From positions 5,808,501-5,872,500 of the forward strand of contig NZ_CP108882.1 in assembly GCF_036347055.1 (NCBI RefSeq): DNA of 64,000 nt, in the 5' to 3' direction. Each line of letters opens with the position of its first letter. Position 1 is the stretch's first letter. Below the pieces are notes generated by a model that saw nothing but the letters and a program-made list of their open reading frames with translations, ran no database searches and was not told where the DNA came from. The position numbers and the translations under genes were made by a program. Shown piece after piece: positions 14,981-23,542 of this stretch. The DNA comes from Streptomyces sp. NBC_00820 (GTDB taxonomy: Bacteria > Actinomycetota > Actinomycetes > Streptomycetales > Streptomycetaceae).

Positions 14981-15934
14981 CTATTCGGGCGTCTCGGCGC
15001 TCTCCCCGTGGTTGACCACCCCGAATGGGATGTGGACGCTCGGGGTCGTCTGGGACGTTCCCTGGAGGTGGACTTCCTGGTCGTCGAAGAAGATGTGGGG
15101 CCTCAGTACGTCCATGATCGAACTCTTGTCGATGCCGCCGAGGAAGAAGGCGTCGTTGACCCTCACTCCCCACTTGTTCAGACTCAGTACGGCGCGCTCG
15201 TGTGCCGGCGCGTTGCGTGCGGTGACGATGGACACGTGAACGCGGATCACGTAGTCCTCGTCCTTCTTGCGGCGTTCCTCCTCCCTTCGCTGCAGCTTGT
15301 TGATCTCGCGCAGGAAGTCCCGCAGTGGACCCGCGTCGTGCGGGGTCGCCACGTTCATGGTCTCGTGGGCGCGGAATCCCTCCAGGCCGTCCCGCTGGAA
15401 GACGCGCTCCGATTCGTCACCGGCGAGGACGCCGTCGAAGTCGAAGGCGATCCGCAGGTCCCTGTCCCTGGTGTCGTCGGCGACGGCGGAGCCGAGGACC
15501 CGGCCGGCGGGCAGTCCCGCGGCCACGGCCTCCCGGACGTCGTTCTCGTGCGCGGACAGGAACAGCGACATGTGCAGGGCGCGCATGAACTTGTACGGTG
15601 CCCGGCCTTGCGTGAATATGGCGCGGCTTATGGGCAGGCCGTGCGACTTTATGGACCGCATGACCCGGAGCCCGGTGTCGGGATCGTTGCGGGACAGGAC
15701 GATCACCTCGACGAGGGGATCGCCTTCTGGGTTCAGGTCGTTCAGCGACAGGATGCGGCGAATGAAGGAAAAGGCGACACCGGGCCGGAGGGTGTTGTCG
15801 AGGTTGGACCGCTGGTAGGTGCGGTACCCCTCCTCGCCTTCCTGCCGGAACACCCCGTCGGACTCAGCGAGGTCGAAGAGCGCACTTGAGGCTATTCCGA
15901 TGACCAGCCGGTTTTCGAGGCTGTAGGGCGGCAT
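14981..15934 (-). CDS. Cytosolic 5'-nucleotidase (NT5C1/PF06189-like)
   Basis: About 317 residues resembling the cytosolic 5'-nucleotidase I family, a HAD-fold enzyme dephosphorylating nucleoside monophosphates. Visible motifs are RIAFDFDGVLAGDESE (HAD motif I type DxDG), VSIVTARNAPAHERAV and FFLGGIDKSSIMDVLRPHIFFDDQ (acidic motif IV). The N-terminal VIGIASSALFDL with LSRNDPDTG is typical of this family. ATG 15934 was chosen because GAGGGGAG stands just upstream. The longer GTG start at 15949 would lie on that ribosome binding site. It is convergent with the PotD-like gene and divergent from the acid-sugar operon. Substrate preference is unknown. Confidence 0.75.
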   Translation of the reverse strand: MPPYSLENRLVIGIASSALFDLAESDGVFRQEGEEGYRTYQRSNLDNTLRPGVAFSFIRRILSLNDLNPEGDPLVEVIVLSRNDPDTGLRVMRSIKSHGLPISRAIFTQGRAPYKFMRALHMSLFLSAHENDVREAVAAGLPAGRVLGSAVADDTRDRDLRIAFDFDGVLAGDESERVFQRDGLEGFRAHETMNVATPHDAGPLRDFLREINKLQRREEERRKKDEDYVIRVHVSIVTARNAPAHERAVLSLNKWGVRVNDAFFLGGIDKSSIMDVLRPHIFFDDQEVHLQGTSQTTPSVHIPFGVVNHGESAETPE

Positions 15935-16241
15935 GGCGGCTCCCCTCACGCGTCAGACGGCTCCTTCGGGGCTCCCGCGAAGGAGGCCCGGCCTGTCTTT
16001 TCCCGCAGGCACAGTGTGGCACCGACGGCCACTTCGGGAGGATGTGCGAGGCTCATCCGTCCCCGCGGAGTTCGTTCGCCGGGGCCGGGACGCAGTGGCT
16101 GCGGGCCGTTCGCGATCGGTCACTCTGCCACGTCCGTGCCTGCGAGGTGCCTGCGGGGCGGCTGCGGGCAATGCGTCGTGGGTGACAACGCCCCCTGTCC
16201 GCAGCGACGTTGGGCGTTCGGCTCGGGCATGCGCTGCCTGG
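15935..16241. other. Intergenic region without a recognisable gene
   Basis: Start of the 433-bp gap between the 5'-nucleotidase gene and the acid-sugar operon. Open frames here have codon composition unlike protein-coding genes and no ribosome binding sites. The only clear elements of the gap are the Crp-like site and inverted repeat listed separately at 16242-16295. Confidence 0.5.
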
Positions 16242-16255
16242 GTGACCGACATCAC
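16242..16255. promoter_or_regulatory. Crp-like palindrome upstream of the acid-sugar operon
   Basis: GTGACCGACATCAC shows the GTGA-N6-TCAC symmetry of Crp-family sites and is followed by A, as in the classic TCACA half. It lies 113 bp before the operon's first start codon and 20 bp before the GntR-type inverted repeat. Confidence 0.4.
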
Positions 16256-16274
16256 AGTGTGCCAACTCACGTCC

Positions 16275-16295
16275 TCAGGTCATCATATGACCTGA
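16275..16295. promoter_or_regulatory. Perfect inverted repeat, probable GntR operator of the otn operon
   Basis: Arms TCAGGTCAT and ATGACCTGA (9 bp each, perfect) are separated by 3 nt. The site lies 73 bp upstream of the first gene of the threonate/erythronate operon, whose last gene encodes a FadR-type GntR regulator. Regulators of this subfamily bind short GGT...ACC palindromes. The link to this specific protein is inferred. Confidence 0.6.
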
Positions 16296-16367
16296 CCGTC
16301 GGCGAAGAAGCCTGGCAGTGAGGTGCGTCGGGCGTCCGGGCGGCAGAGCGAGACAAGGATGTTGCGC

Positions 16368-17285
16368 ATGAACGACCAGGAGAGGTCCGCCGCGCCGCGT
16401 GTCGGTGTGGTGGGACTCGGGGCCATGGGACTCGGGATGGCGCGTAGCCTGCGGAGCGCGGGGTACGACGTGGGGGTCCACGACCTGAGGGCCGAGGTGG
16501 CCGCGGAGTTCGCCCGGGAGGGCGGAGCGGCGTTCCCGACCCCGGGTGAACTGGCCGCCGCGGTGGACGTCCTGATCGGCGTGGTGGTCAACGCGGCCCA
16601 GGTCGAAGCGGTGTTGTTCGGTGAGGACGGCGCCGCCCGGCGACTGCGGCCCGGCGCCGTGTTCGTGATGTGCTCCACCGTCGATCCCGCGTGGTCCGCC
16701 GAACTCGGGGACCGGCTGGCCGAGTCGGGCGTGCTGTACCTGGACGCCCCGATCTCCGGTGGTGCCGCGCGTGCCGCGGCCGGTGAGCTGACCATGATGA
16801 CGTCCGGGCCGGCCGTGGCGTACGCGCTCGCCGGTCCGGTGCTCGACGCCATGAGCGCCACCGTCTACCGCCTGGGGGAGAGCGCCGGGCTCGGCTCCAA
16901 GGTCAAGGTCGTGAACCAGCTGCTCGCGGGCGTGCACATCGCCGCCGCCGCCGAGGCGATGGCGCTGGGCATCAGGGCCGGCGTTCCGGCCGAGGCGCTG
17001 TACGAGGTCATCACCCACAGCGCCGGGAACTCCTGGATGTTCGAGAACCGCATGGCGCACGTGCTCGCCGGTGACTACACGCCCCTGTCCGCCGTCGACA
17101 TCTTCGTCAAGGACCTGGGGATCGTGCTCGACTCCGCCCGCCCGGAGCGGTTCCCGCTGCCGCTCGCCGCCACCGCCCACCAGATGTTCCTTCAGGCGTC
17201 GGCGTCCGGTCTGGGTGGCGAGGACGACAGTGCGGTGATCAAGATCTTCCCCGGGATCGACCTGCCGAAGCCGATGGAGGGCTGA
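16368..17285 (+). CDS. ltnD: L-threonate 2-dehydrogenase-like (LtnD) beta-hydroxyacid dehydrogenase
   Basis: 305-residue NAD-dependent enzyme of the 3-hydroxyisobutyrate dehydrogenase family. The Rossmann motif GVVGLGAMGLGMARSL is at the N-terminus. The substrate-binding DAPISGGAARAAAGEL is near residue 130, and the catalytic lysine lies in KVKVVNQLLAGVH. With OtnI, OtnK and OtnC in the same operon it is assigned to oxidation of L-threonate to 2-oxo-tetronate. ATG 16368 has AAGGA 8 nt upstream; ATG 16359 sits too close to it. First gene of a seven-gene operon. 3-hydroxyisobutyrate or tartronate semialdehyde as substrate is the alternative if the context misleads. Confidence 0.8.
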   Translation: MNDQERSAAPRVGVVGLGAMGLGMARSLRSAGYDVGVHDLRAEVAAEFAREGGAAFPTPGELAAAVDVLIGVVVNAAQVEAVLFGEDGAARRLRPGAVFVMCSTVDPAWSAELGDRLAESGVLYLDAPISGGAARAAAGELTMMTSGPAVAYALAGPVLDAMSATVYRLGESAGLGSKVKVVNQLLAGVHIAAAAEAMALGIRAGVPAEALYEVITHSAGNSWMFENRMAHVLAGDYTPLSAVDIFVKDLGIVLDSARPERFPLPLAATAHQMFLQASASGLGGEDDSAVIKIFPGIDLPKPMEG

Positions 17286-17291
17286 GCTGAC

Positions 17292-18578
17292 ATGGGAATC
17301 CGACTCGGCTGCATCGCCGACGACTTCACGGGCGCCACGGACCTGGCGAACAACCTGGTGCGTGCGGGCATGCGCGTGGTCCAGCTGATCGACGTACCGG
17401 ACGACGGCGACGAGCGGGCCGCCCGGCAGGCGCGGGACGCGGACGCCGTGGTCATCGCGCTCAAGTCGCGCACCGTGCCGGCCGCCGACGCCGTCGAGGC
17501 GTCGCTGCGGGCGCTGGCCTGGCTGCGCAGCACGGGCGCCGAGCAGATCTACTTCAAGTACTGCTCGACCTTCGACTCGACGCCGGCCGGCAACATCGGC
17601 CCGGTCACAGAGGCCCTGATGGACGCGCTCGGCACCGACTTCACGGTCGCGACCCCGGCGTTCCCCGACAACGGACGCACGGTCTTCAAGGGCCACCTGT
17701 TCGTGGGTGACGTGCTGCTCAGCGACAGCGGCATGCGGCATCACCCGCTCACGCCGATGACCGACTCCAACCTGGTGGCGGTCCTCGGCGCGCAGACCAC
17801 GCGGACGGTCGGGCTCGTCGATCACACGGTCGTCGCCGGGGGAGCGGACACGATCCGGGCCCGCATCGGCGAGCTGCGGGAGCAGGGTGTCGGGCTCGCC
17901 GTCGTCGACGCCGTCTCCAACGACGACCTCGTGCGCCTGGGCGAGGCCGTCCGTGAACTGCCCCTGGTGACCGCCGGTTCGGGGCTGGCCATCGGGCTCC
18001 CCGCCAACTGGGGACTCAAGTCGTCCGCCGCCGCTGCCCAGTTGCCGCCCGCCGGCGGATACCGGGCCGTGGTCTCCGGGTCGGTCTCCGTGGCCACGAA
18101 CGGGCAGGTCCGGGAGTTCCTGGACAGTGGGCGGCCCGCGTTCAGCGTGGATCCGCTGCGCATCGCGGCCGGCGAGGACGTGGCCGGCGAGGCCCTGGCC
18201 TTCGCCGACGCCCACCTCGCCGACGGTCCCGTCCTCGTCTACTCCACCGAGACGCCCGACGCGGTGCGCGACGTCCAGGGCCGGCTCGGCGCGGCCGAGG
18301 CCGGCGAGCTGGTGGAGCGGACCCTCGCCCGGGTCGCCCAGGGGCTGGTGGAGCGCGGGGTGCGACAGCTCGTCGTCGCGGGCGGAGAGACCTCGGGCGC
18401 GGTCGTCCAGGCGCTCGGCATCACCGGACTCCGGATCGGTCCGCAGATCGACCCCGGCGTGCCCTGGTGCGCGGCGACCCTGTCCGACGGGGACACGCTG
18501 CACATCACGCTCAAGTCCGGGAACTTCGGCGGCCCCGGCTTCTTCTCCGAGTCGTTCGCCCTCCTGGAGGCGTCGTGA
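17292..18578 (+). CDS. otnK: 3-oxo-tetronate kinase OtnK (DUF1537 family)
   Basis: 428-residue four-carbon acid-sugar kinase. It phosphorylates O4 of 3-oxo-tetronate with ATP before decarboxylation by OtnC. The N-terminal substrate domain begins with the hallmark IADDFTGATDLA (residues 8-19), with YCSTFDSTPAGNIG near 95. The C-terminal nucleotide-binding domain shows VSGSVSVATNGQV, LVVAGGETSGAVV and LKSGNFGG. Length matches the family. It starts 6 bp after ltnD with GGAG upstream, and its stop overlaps the OtnC start (GTGA). Assignment follows the DUF1537 kinase work that defined DtnK, LtnK and OtnK. Confidence 0.88.
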   Translation: MGIRLGCIADDFTGATDLANNLVRAGMRVVQLIDVPDDGDERAARQARDADAVVIALKSRTVPAADAVEASLRALAWLRSTGAEQIYFKYCSTFDSTPAGNIGPVTEALMDALGTDFTVATPAFPDNGRTVFKGHLFVGDVLLSDSGMRHHPLTPMTDSNLVAVLGAQTTRTVGLVDHTVVAGGADTIRARIGELREQGVGLAVVDAVSNDDLVRLGEAVRELPLVTAGSGLAIGLPANWGLKSSAAAAQLPPAGGYRAVVSGSVSVATNGQVREFLDSGRPAFSVDPLRIAAGEDVAGEALAFADAHLADGPVLVYSTETPDAVRDVQGRLGAAEAGELVERTLARVAQGLVERGVRQLVVAGGETSGAVVQALGITGLRIGPQIDPGVPWCAATLSDGDTLHITLKSGNFGGPGFFSESFALLEAS

Positions 18579-19276
18579 CCGGCCCCGACCACGCGGTGGA
18601 CGTCCTGACCGGCCCCGAGCACGCCGTGGACGAGGCGCGGCGCGAGATCGTGCGGGTGGGCACGAGCCTGTTCGCCCGCGGGTACGTCCACGCCAGCGCC
18701 GGCAACATCAGTGCCAAGGTGGGCGACGGTCACCTGATCACCCCGACCGACGCCGCCCTCGGCTTCCTCGAACCCGGCCGGCTCGCGCTGGTCGGCCCGG
18801 AGGGCGAGCAGATCGCGGGCGACCGTGCCAGCAAGACCCTGACGCTGCACCGGCGCATCTACGACGCCGACCCCACGGCCCGCTTCGTCGTGCACACCCA
18901 CTCCACGCACCTGGTCGGGCTCACCCTGGCCGGTGTGTGGAGCCGGGACGACGTGCTCCCGCCGATCACGCCGTACTACGTGATGAAGGTCGGACACGTC
19001 CCGCTCATCCCCTACCACCGGCCCGGCGACCCGCGCGTGGCCGACCTGGTGACCGAGCGCATCGCCGAACGCGCGGCCGACGGCACGCCGATCAGGGCCG
19101 TGCTGCTCGAACGGCTGGGTCCCGTGGTCTGGGGGCCCGACGCGGCCACCGCGCTCGCCGTCCTCGAAGAACTCGAGGAGACGGCACGCCTGTGGCTCCT
19201 CGCCGAGCGCCGGCCCGATCCGCTGCCCGCTTCCGCCCTCGCCGAACTGCGGTCAGTGTTCGGCGCGGCGTGGTGA
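18575..19276 (+). CDS. otnC: 3-oxo-tetronate 4-phosphate decarboxylase OtnC (class II aldolase family)
   Basis: 233-residue class II aldolase/adducin-fold enzyme. It converts 3-oxo-tetronate 4-phosphate to dihydroxyacetone phosphate and CO2. Motifs are SAGNISAKVGDGHLITPTD near the N-terminus, the zinc-binding FVVHTHSTHLVG, and LERLGPVVWGPD corresponding to the conserved G.V..G segment. GTG 18575 overlaps the otnK stop and is preceded by GGAGG. The longer frame from 18467 runs inside otnK and lacks a ribosome binding site. L-fuculose- or ribulose-phosphate aldolase activity is the generic alternative, but the operon favours OtnC. Confidence 0.85.
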   Translation: MTGPDHAVDVLTGPEHAVDEARREIVRVGTSLFARGYVHASAGNISAKVGDGHLITPTDAALGFLEPGRLALVGPEGEQIAGDRASKTLTLHRRIYDADPTARFVVHTHSTHLVGLTLAGVWSRDDVLPPITPYYVMKVGHVPLIPYHRPGDPRVADLVTERIAERAADGTPIRAVLLERLGPVVWGPDAATALAVLEELEETARLWLLAERRPDPLPASALAELRSVFGAAW

Positions 19277-19413
19277 GCCGCTCCACCGCCGGGCTCACCC
19301 GCCCGGTCCCGCCCGCGTCCCCGCCCCGGTGACGCGGCACCCGTCCCCCGCCCTCGACCCCGCCGCACCCGTCCCCGCCCGAGAATCCCCCTGAGCCGCT
19401 CTAAGGATTCGTC

Positions 19414-20718
19414 ATGTCCATCCCCGCGGTCGCCACCGAAGTCGACCTCACCCGCGAGAACGCCGTCTTCCGCAAGGTCGTACGGCACATCGTCCCGTTC
19501 CTCGTCCTCTGCTACATCGTCTCCTACCTCGACCGCGTCAACGTCGGCTTCGCCAAGCTGCAGATGGCCGACGACCTGGGGTTCAGCGAGGCGTCGTACG
19601 GCCTCGGTGCCGGGCTGTTCTTCATCGGGTACTTCCTCTTCGAGGTCCCCTCGAACCTGCTGCTCCAGCGCGTCGGCGCCCGTACCTGGATCGCCCGGAT
19701 CATGATCAGCTGGGGCGTGGTCTCGGCGGCGTTCGTGTTCGTCACCGGCGAGAAGTCCTTCTACGTGCTCCGGTTCCTGCTCGGCGCGGCCGAGGCCGGG
19801 TTCTACCCCGGTGTCATCCTCTACTGCACCTACTGGTTCCCCTCCTACCGCCGGGCCCGCGTCATCGCGATGTTCATGTCGGCCATCCCCGTGGCGGGCA
19901 TCTTCGGCAACCCGCTCTCCGGCTGGATCCTGGACGCCTTCCACGGCGTGGGCGGCTGGCAGGGCTGGCAGTGGATGTTCGCGCTGGAGGCCGTTCCGGC
20001 GCTCATCGTCGGCGTGGCCACGCTGTTCTACCTCGACAACGGGGTGCGCGACGCGAAGTGGCTCACCGACGAGGAGAAGAGCGTCGTCGAGCGCGCCCTC
20101 GAGGCCGACGCCACGCACCAGACGGTGCACGGCAAGGTCTTGGACGCCTTCCGTGAGCCCAAGGTGTGGCTGATGAGCCTCATCTACTTCTGCTTCATCA
20201 TGGGCCAGTACGCGCTGACGTTCTGGATGCCCACCTTCGTCGAGTCCACCGGCATCAAGGGCAACTTCGCCATCGGCGTCCTCAGCGCGGTGCCGTTCCT
20301 GGCCGCCCTCGTCGCGATGAACCTGTTCGGCCGCTCGGCCGACATGCGCCGCGAGCGCCGCTGGCACCTGGTGATCCCGAGCCTGATGGGCGCCGTCGGC
20401 TTCTCGCTGGCCGCCTCCTGGTCCGGCTCGACCGTGCTGTCGCTGGTCGCGCTGTCCTTCGCCGCGGCCGGTGTGCTGACCTGCGCCCCGCTGTTCTGGT
20501 CGCTGCCCACCGCCTTCCTGGGCGGCACCGCCGCCGCGGCCGGCCTCGCCGTCATCAACTCCGTGGGCAACCTGGCCGGTTTCGTCAGCCCGTACATGAT
20601 CGGCGCCCTCAAGGACAGCACCGGCTCGGCGGCGATACCGATGTACGTCCTGGCGCTCAGCCTCGTCGTCGGCGCCGCCGCCGTACTCGCCACCAAGAAG
20701 GACGTCGTCAACCGCTGA
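19414..20718 (+). CDS. MFS importer (anion:cation symporter type) for acid sugars
   Basis: 434-residue, 12-helix major facilitator of the ACS family (galactarate/tartrate/phthalate-type). The MFS signature appears as SYLDRVNVGFAKLQM in helix 1-2, the family's RVN..A motif. FEVPSNLLLQRVGARTWIARIMISWG contains the ACS loop motif, and GAAEAGFYPGVILY is in helix 4-5. It sits between the otnC and otnI genes, so import of L-threonate or D-erythronate is the natural role. ATG 19414 follows TAAGGA. A 137-bp gap separates it from otnC, and a strong hairpin follows the stop. Confidence 0.85.
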   Translation: MSIPAVATEVDLTRENAVFRKVVRHIVPFLVLCYIVSYLDRVNVGFAKLQMADDLGFSEASYGLGAGLFFIGYFLFEVPSNLLLQRVGARTWIARIMISWGVVSAAFVFVTGEKSFYVLRFLLGAAEAGFYPGVILYCTYWFPSYRRARVIAMFMSAIPVAGIFGNPLSGWILDAFHGVGGWQGWQWMFALEAVPALIVGVATLFYLDNGVRDAKWLTDEEKSVVERALEADATHQTVHGKVLDAFREPKVWLMSLIYFCFIMGQYALTFWMPTFVESTGIKGNFAIGVLSAVPFLAALVAMNLFGRSADMRRERRWHLVIPSLMGAVGFSLAASWSGSTVLSLVALSFAAAGVLTCAPLFWSLPTAFLGGTAAAAGLAVINSVGNLAGFVSPYMIGALKDSTGSAAIPMYVLALSLVVGAAAVLATKKDVVNR

Positions 20719-20727
20719 CCGGCGTCG

Positions 20728-20763
20728 GCAGCGGGACCGGATGTGCGGATCCGGTCCCGCTGC
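20728..20763 (+). terminator. Perfect 15-bp stem hairpin between MFS and otnI genes
   Basis: GCAGCGGGACCGGAT pairs perfectly with ATCCGGTCCCGCTGC around a 6-nt loop. It begins 9 nt after the MFS stop inside an otherwise continuous operon. It could attenuate transcription or stabilise the upstream mRNA 3' end. No U-tract follows. Confidence 0.6.
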
Positions 20764-20768
20764 ACCCT

Positions 20769-20804
20769 CCCAGCAGTCCCAGCAGTCCCAGCAGTCCCAG
20801 GAGT
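20769..20804 (+). repeat. Four 9-bp tandem repeats creating the otnI ribosome binding site
   Basis: CCCAGCAGT is repeated at 20769, 20778 and 20787. A fourth copy at 20796 has one C-to-G change, giving CCCAGGAGT, and thereby supplies the AGGAG ribosome binding site of otnI. Confidence 0.8.
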
Positions 20805-20808
20805 CACC

Positions 20809-21612
20809 ATGCCGAGGTTCGCAGCGAACCTGTCCATGATGTACACGGAGCACCCCTTCCCCGCCCGCTTCGCCGCGGCCTCGGCGGACGGCTTCGACGC
20901 CGTCGAGTACCTCTTCCCGTACGAGTACGACGCCGCCGTGCTGCGCCGTCTGCTCGACGAACACGGTCTGCGGCAGGTGCTGTTCAACGCGCCTGCCGGG
21001 GACTGGGAGGCGGGGGAGCGCGGGACCGCCGCACTGCCCGGCCGCGAGGCGCAGACGCGCGCCGGCGTCGAGCGGGCCCTGGAGTACGCGGCCGTCCTCG
21101 ACTGCCCCCGGATCCATGTCATGGCCGGGCTGCTGCCGGCCGGCGCCACGCCCGTCGAAGCGGCCCGGCACCGCGACACCTACCTCGCCAACCTCGCCTG
21201 GGCCGCCGAGCGGGCCGCGGCGGCCGGCGTCGACATCCTGATCGAGCCCATCAACCACCGTGACATGCAGGGCTACTTCCTCGACAGGCAGGCCGAAGCC
21301 CACGCTGTCGTGAGGGAGTTGGGGGCAGGCAACCTCAAGGTCCAACTCGACCTGTACCACTGCCAGATCACCGAGGGCGACCTCACCACGGCCCTGCGCC
21401 GCGACCTGCCGACCGGCCGGGTCGGCCACCTCCAGATCGCCGGCGTACCCGACCGTCACGAACCCGACGCGGGCGAACTGAACATCCGCCATCTCTTCGA
21501 CGTGATCGACGAGTTGGCCTTCGAGGGGTGGATCGGCTGCGAATACCGCCCCCGCGCCGGCACGAGCGAGGGTCTCGGCTGGCTGAACGACTACCGAGGA
21601 GCACACGCATGA
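20809..21612 (+). CDS. otnI: 2-oxo-tetronate isomerase OtnI (hydroxypyruvate-isomerase family)
   Basis: 267-residue TIM-barrel isomerase interconverting 2-oxo- and 3-oxo-tetronate. The family opening [21 protein letters not shown] is present. Metal and catalytic residues are seen in [17 protein letters not shown] (Glu), [15 protein letters not shown] (Asp, His), [14 protein letters not shown] (His) and CEYRP (Glu). The length matches Hyi/OtnI. ATG 20809 follows the repeat-derived AGGAG. The stop overlaps the denD start (ATGA). Hydroxypyruvate isomerase is the annotated alternative for this family, but the otnK/otnC/denD context fits OtnI. Confidence 0.85.
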   Translation: MPRFAANLSMMYTEHPFPARFAAASADGFDAVEYLFPYEYDAAVLRRLLDEHGLRQVLFNAPAGDWEAGERGTAALPGREAQTRAGVERALEYAAVLDCPRIHVMAGLLPAGATPVEAARHRDTYLANLAWAAERAAAAGVDILIEPINHRDMQGYFLDRQAEAHAVVRELGAGNLKVQLDLYHCQITEGDLTTALRRDLPTGRVGHLQIAGVPDRHEPDAGELNIRHLFDVIDELAFEGWIGCEYRPRAGTSEGLGWLNDYRGAHA

Positions 21613-22655
21613 GGATCGTCATCACCGGTGGCTTCGGCTTCCTGGGCCGGCAGGTCGCCGAGCGGCTGCTTCGGACGCGGACGTTCCGCGGTGTGCCGAT
21701 CGACCGGCTGGTCCTCGCCGACCTGTTCGTACCGCAGGAGTCGCCGCTCGCCGCCGACCCGCTCGTGGACGTCGTACAGGGCGATCTGACCGACCGCCTC
21801 GGCGAGCTGTTCGCCGAGCCCGTGGACGCCGTGATCCACCTCGCCTCCGCCGTGTCGGCCGAGTGCGAGGCGGACTTCGACCTCGGCATGAGCGCCAACG
21901 TCGACACCACCCGCGCACTGCTCGAAGCGGCCCGCGCCCAGTTCGCCGCCGGCGGCCCGACGGTACGGCTGCTGTTCTCCAGCAGCGTCGCCGTATACGG
22001 CTCCGACCCGGCGCTGCCGCTGCCGCCGGTGGTCAGCGAGGCCACCCTGCCGACGCCACGGTCGAGCTACGGCGTCCAGAAGTTCGTCTGCGAGCAGCTG
22101 GTCGCCGAGTACACGCGCCGTGGCTTCGTCGACGGACGCGTGGCCCGTCTGATGACCGTGTCGGTCCGGCCGGGCAAGCCGAACGCCGCCGCGTCCGGCT
22201 TCCTGTCCGGCGTCGTCCGCGAGCCGCTGGCCGGTCTGCCCGCCGTCTGCCCCGTCGACCCCGCCCTGCGCGTCGCCCTGGCCTCGCCCCGGCGCACGGT
22301 CGAGGGCATCCTCAAGGTCGCCCAGGCCGAGCGCGGCAGCGGACCCGGCCTGCTGGACGGCCTGATCCCGGTCAACCTGCCGGCGCTCACGGTCTCGGTC
22401 GCCGAGATGCTGGACACGCTGCGCCAGGTGGCCGGTGACACCGTCGCCGACCTGGTGACGGTCGCGCCCGCGCCCGCCGTCGAGGCCATCGTGGGCTCCT
22501 GGCCCGCCGACTTCGACAACGCGCGCGCCGCCACGCTCGGACTGACGGCCGACCCGGACTTCGAGTCCGTCGTACGGGACTACATCGCCGGCCACGGCGA
22601 CGCGGTGACCGCCGTCACCGCGCTCGCAGCGGGCCGCCCGAGCGCGGATCGATAG
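21609..22655 (+). CDS. denD: D-erythronate dehydrogenase DenD (SDR/epimerase fold)
   Basis: 348-residue extended short-chain dehydrogenase with [17 protein letters not shown] as the NAD-binding glycine motif. VIHLASAVS follows. The catalytic Ser-Tyr-Lys set is visible in [11 protein letters not shown] and [13 protein letters not shown] (YxxxK). The [20 protein letters not shown] segment is typical of the DenD/uronate-dehydrogenase-like subgroup. It is assigned to oxidation of D-erythronate to 2-oxo-tetronate. With LtnD, the operon can then accept two epimeric substrates that meet at the same intermediate. The ATG at 21609 overlaps the otnI stop by 4 nt. Confidence 0.85.
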   Translation: MRIVITGGFGFLGRQVAERLLRTRTFRGVPIDRLVLADLFVPQESPLAADPLVDVVQGDLTDRLGELFAEPVDAVIHLASAVSAECEADFDLGMSANVDTTRALLEAARAQFAAGGPTVRLLFSSSVAVYGSDPALPLPPVVSEATLPTPRSSYGVQKFVCEQLVAEYTRRGFVDGRVARLMTVSVRPGKPNAAASGFLSGVVREPLAGLPAVCPVDPALRVALASPRRTVEGILKVAQAERGSGPGLLDGLIPVNLPALTVSVAEMLDTLRQVAGDTVADLVTVAPAPAVEAIVGSWPADFDNARAATLGLTADPDFESVVRDYIAGHGDAVTAVTALAAGRPSADR

Positions 22656-22665
22656 ACTGAAAAGC

Positions 22666-23418
22666 ATGTTTTCCAAGGTGAGCGGTCCCGTACGGCTCGC
22701 GGACCGGGTCGCCGCGATCCTCGCGGAGGAGATCGAGTCCGGGCGGCTCGCCGAGGGCGGCAAACTGCCGACCGAGGTGGAGCTGGTCAAGCAGCTCGGC
22801 GTCAGCCGGACCGTCATCCGTGAGGCCGTGTCGCGGCTCCGCAACGCCGGTCTGGTCGAGCCGCGTCAGGGCCTCGGCGTCTTCGTGCTGCCCCGGCGCG
22901 CACGGCCGCTCGACCTGGAGGCGGAGTCCCTCGGCACCAAGTCCAAGGTGCTGCAGATCGTCGAGGTCCGCTCGGCCCTGGAGGGGGAGGCGGCCGCCCT
23001 TGCCGCCACCCGCGCCACGCCGGACGGCCTCGACCGGATGCGGCAGGCGCTGGACGCGCTGGACGCGGCGGTCGCGGCCGGCGGCGACGGCGTGGACGAG
23101 GACCTCGCCTTCCACCGCTCCATCGCCGAGTCCACCGGGAACGACGTCCTCGTCTCGACCGTGCGCTACCTCGGCGAGGTGGCCCGCGGCGGCATCCGCG
23201 TCACCCGCGCGAACGAGGCCCGGCGCGGCGACTTCATCGAGGCCGTACGGCAGGAGCACCACGCCATCCTGGCCGCCGTCGAGGCCCGCGACCCCGAGGG
23301 CGCCCACGCCGCGGCCCGCCTCCACCTGCGGCACGCCGAGGCCCGGCTGCAGGACGCGGACGCCGGGTTCTGGACGGAGAACGGGGACCTGGACGTGGAC
23401 CTCGGACCGGCCACCTGA
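22666..23418 (+). CDS. FadR-subfamily GntR regulator of the acid-sugar operon
   Basis: 250-residue regulator. The N-terminal winged helix-turn-helix contains the GntR pattern (IESGRLAEGGKLPTEVELVKQLGVSRTVIREAVSRL, then GLVEPRQGLGVFV). The C-terminal FCD ligand domain has the metal-binding Asp and His residues in DEDLAFHRSIAESTGN, HHAILAAV and HLRHAEARL. It is the last gene of the operon, 10 bp after denD. No good ribosome binding site precedes ATG 22666. A TAGACT hexamer ends 7 nt before it, so a leaderless secondary transcript is possible. The likely operator is at 16275-16295. Confidence 0.85.
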   Translation: MFSKVSGPVRLADRVAAILAEEIESGRLAEGGKLPTEVELVKQLGVSRTVIREAVSRLRNAGLVEPRQGLGVFVLPRRARPLDLEAESLGTKSKVLQIVEVRSALEGEAAALAATRATPDGLDRMRQALDALDAAVAAGGDGVDEDLAFHRSIAESTGNDVLVSTVRYLGEVARGGIRVTRANEARRGDFIEAVRQEHHAILAAVEARDPEGAHAAARLHLRHAEARLQDADAGFWTENGDLDVDLGPAT

Positions 23419-23469
23419 CGGCCCGAGAGCCACGTCACCCGCACCCGGCCGCCCGACGGGACCTGGACC

Positions 23470-23522
23470 GTGTCCGCGAAGTCCCGCCCGACTTGCGGGC
23501 GCCGACGCCGCTTCGCGGACAC
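23470..23522. terminator. Terminator hairpin after the acid-sugar operon
   Basis: A perfect 12-bp outer stem, GTGTCCGCGAAG with CTTCGCGGACAC, encloses a second hairpin (CCCGC...GCGGG). It lies between the convergent genes ending at 23418 (+) and 23543 (-) and may serve both. Confidence 0.75.
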
Positions 23523-23542
23523 CACCTCACAGGGCAATACAC

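Noticed and set aside
15953..16321. Several ~100-codon frames in the nucleotidase/ltnD gap
   Set aside because: No ribosome binding sites and no family resemblance. They cover the Crp-like site and inverted repeat, so a regulatory reading is better.
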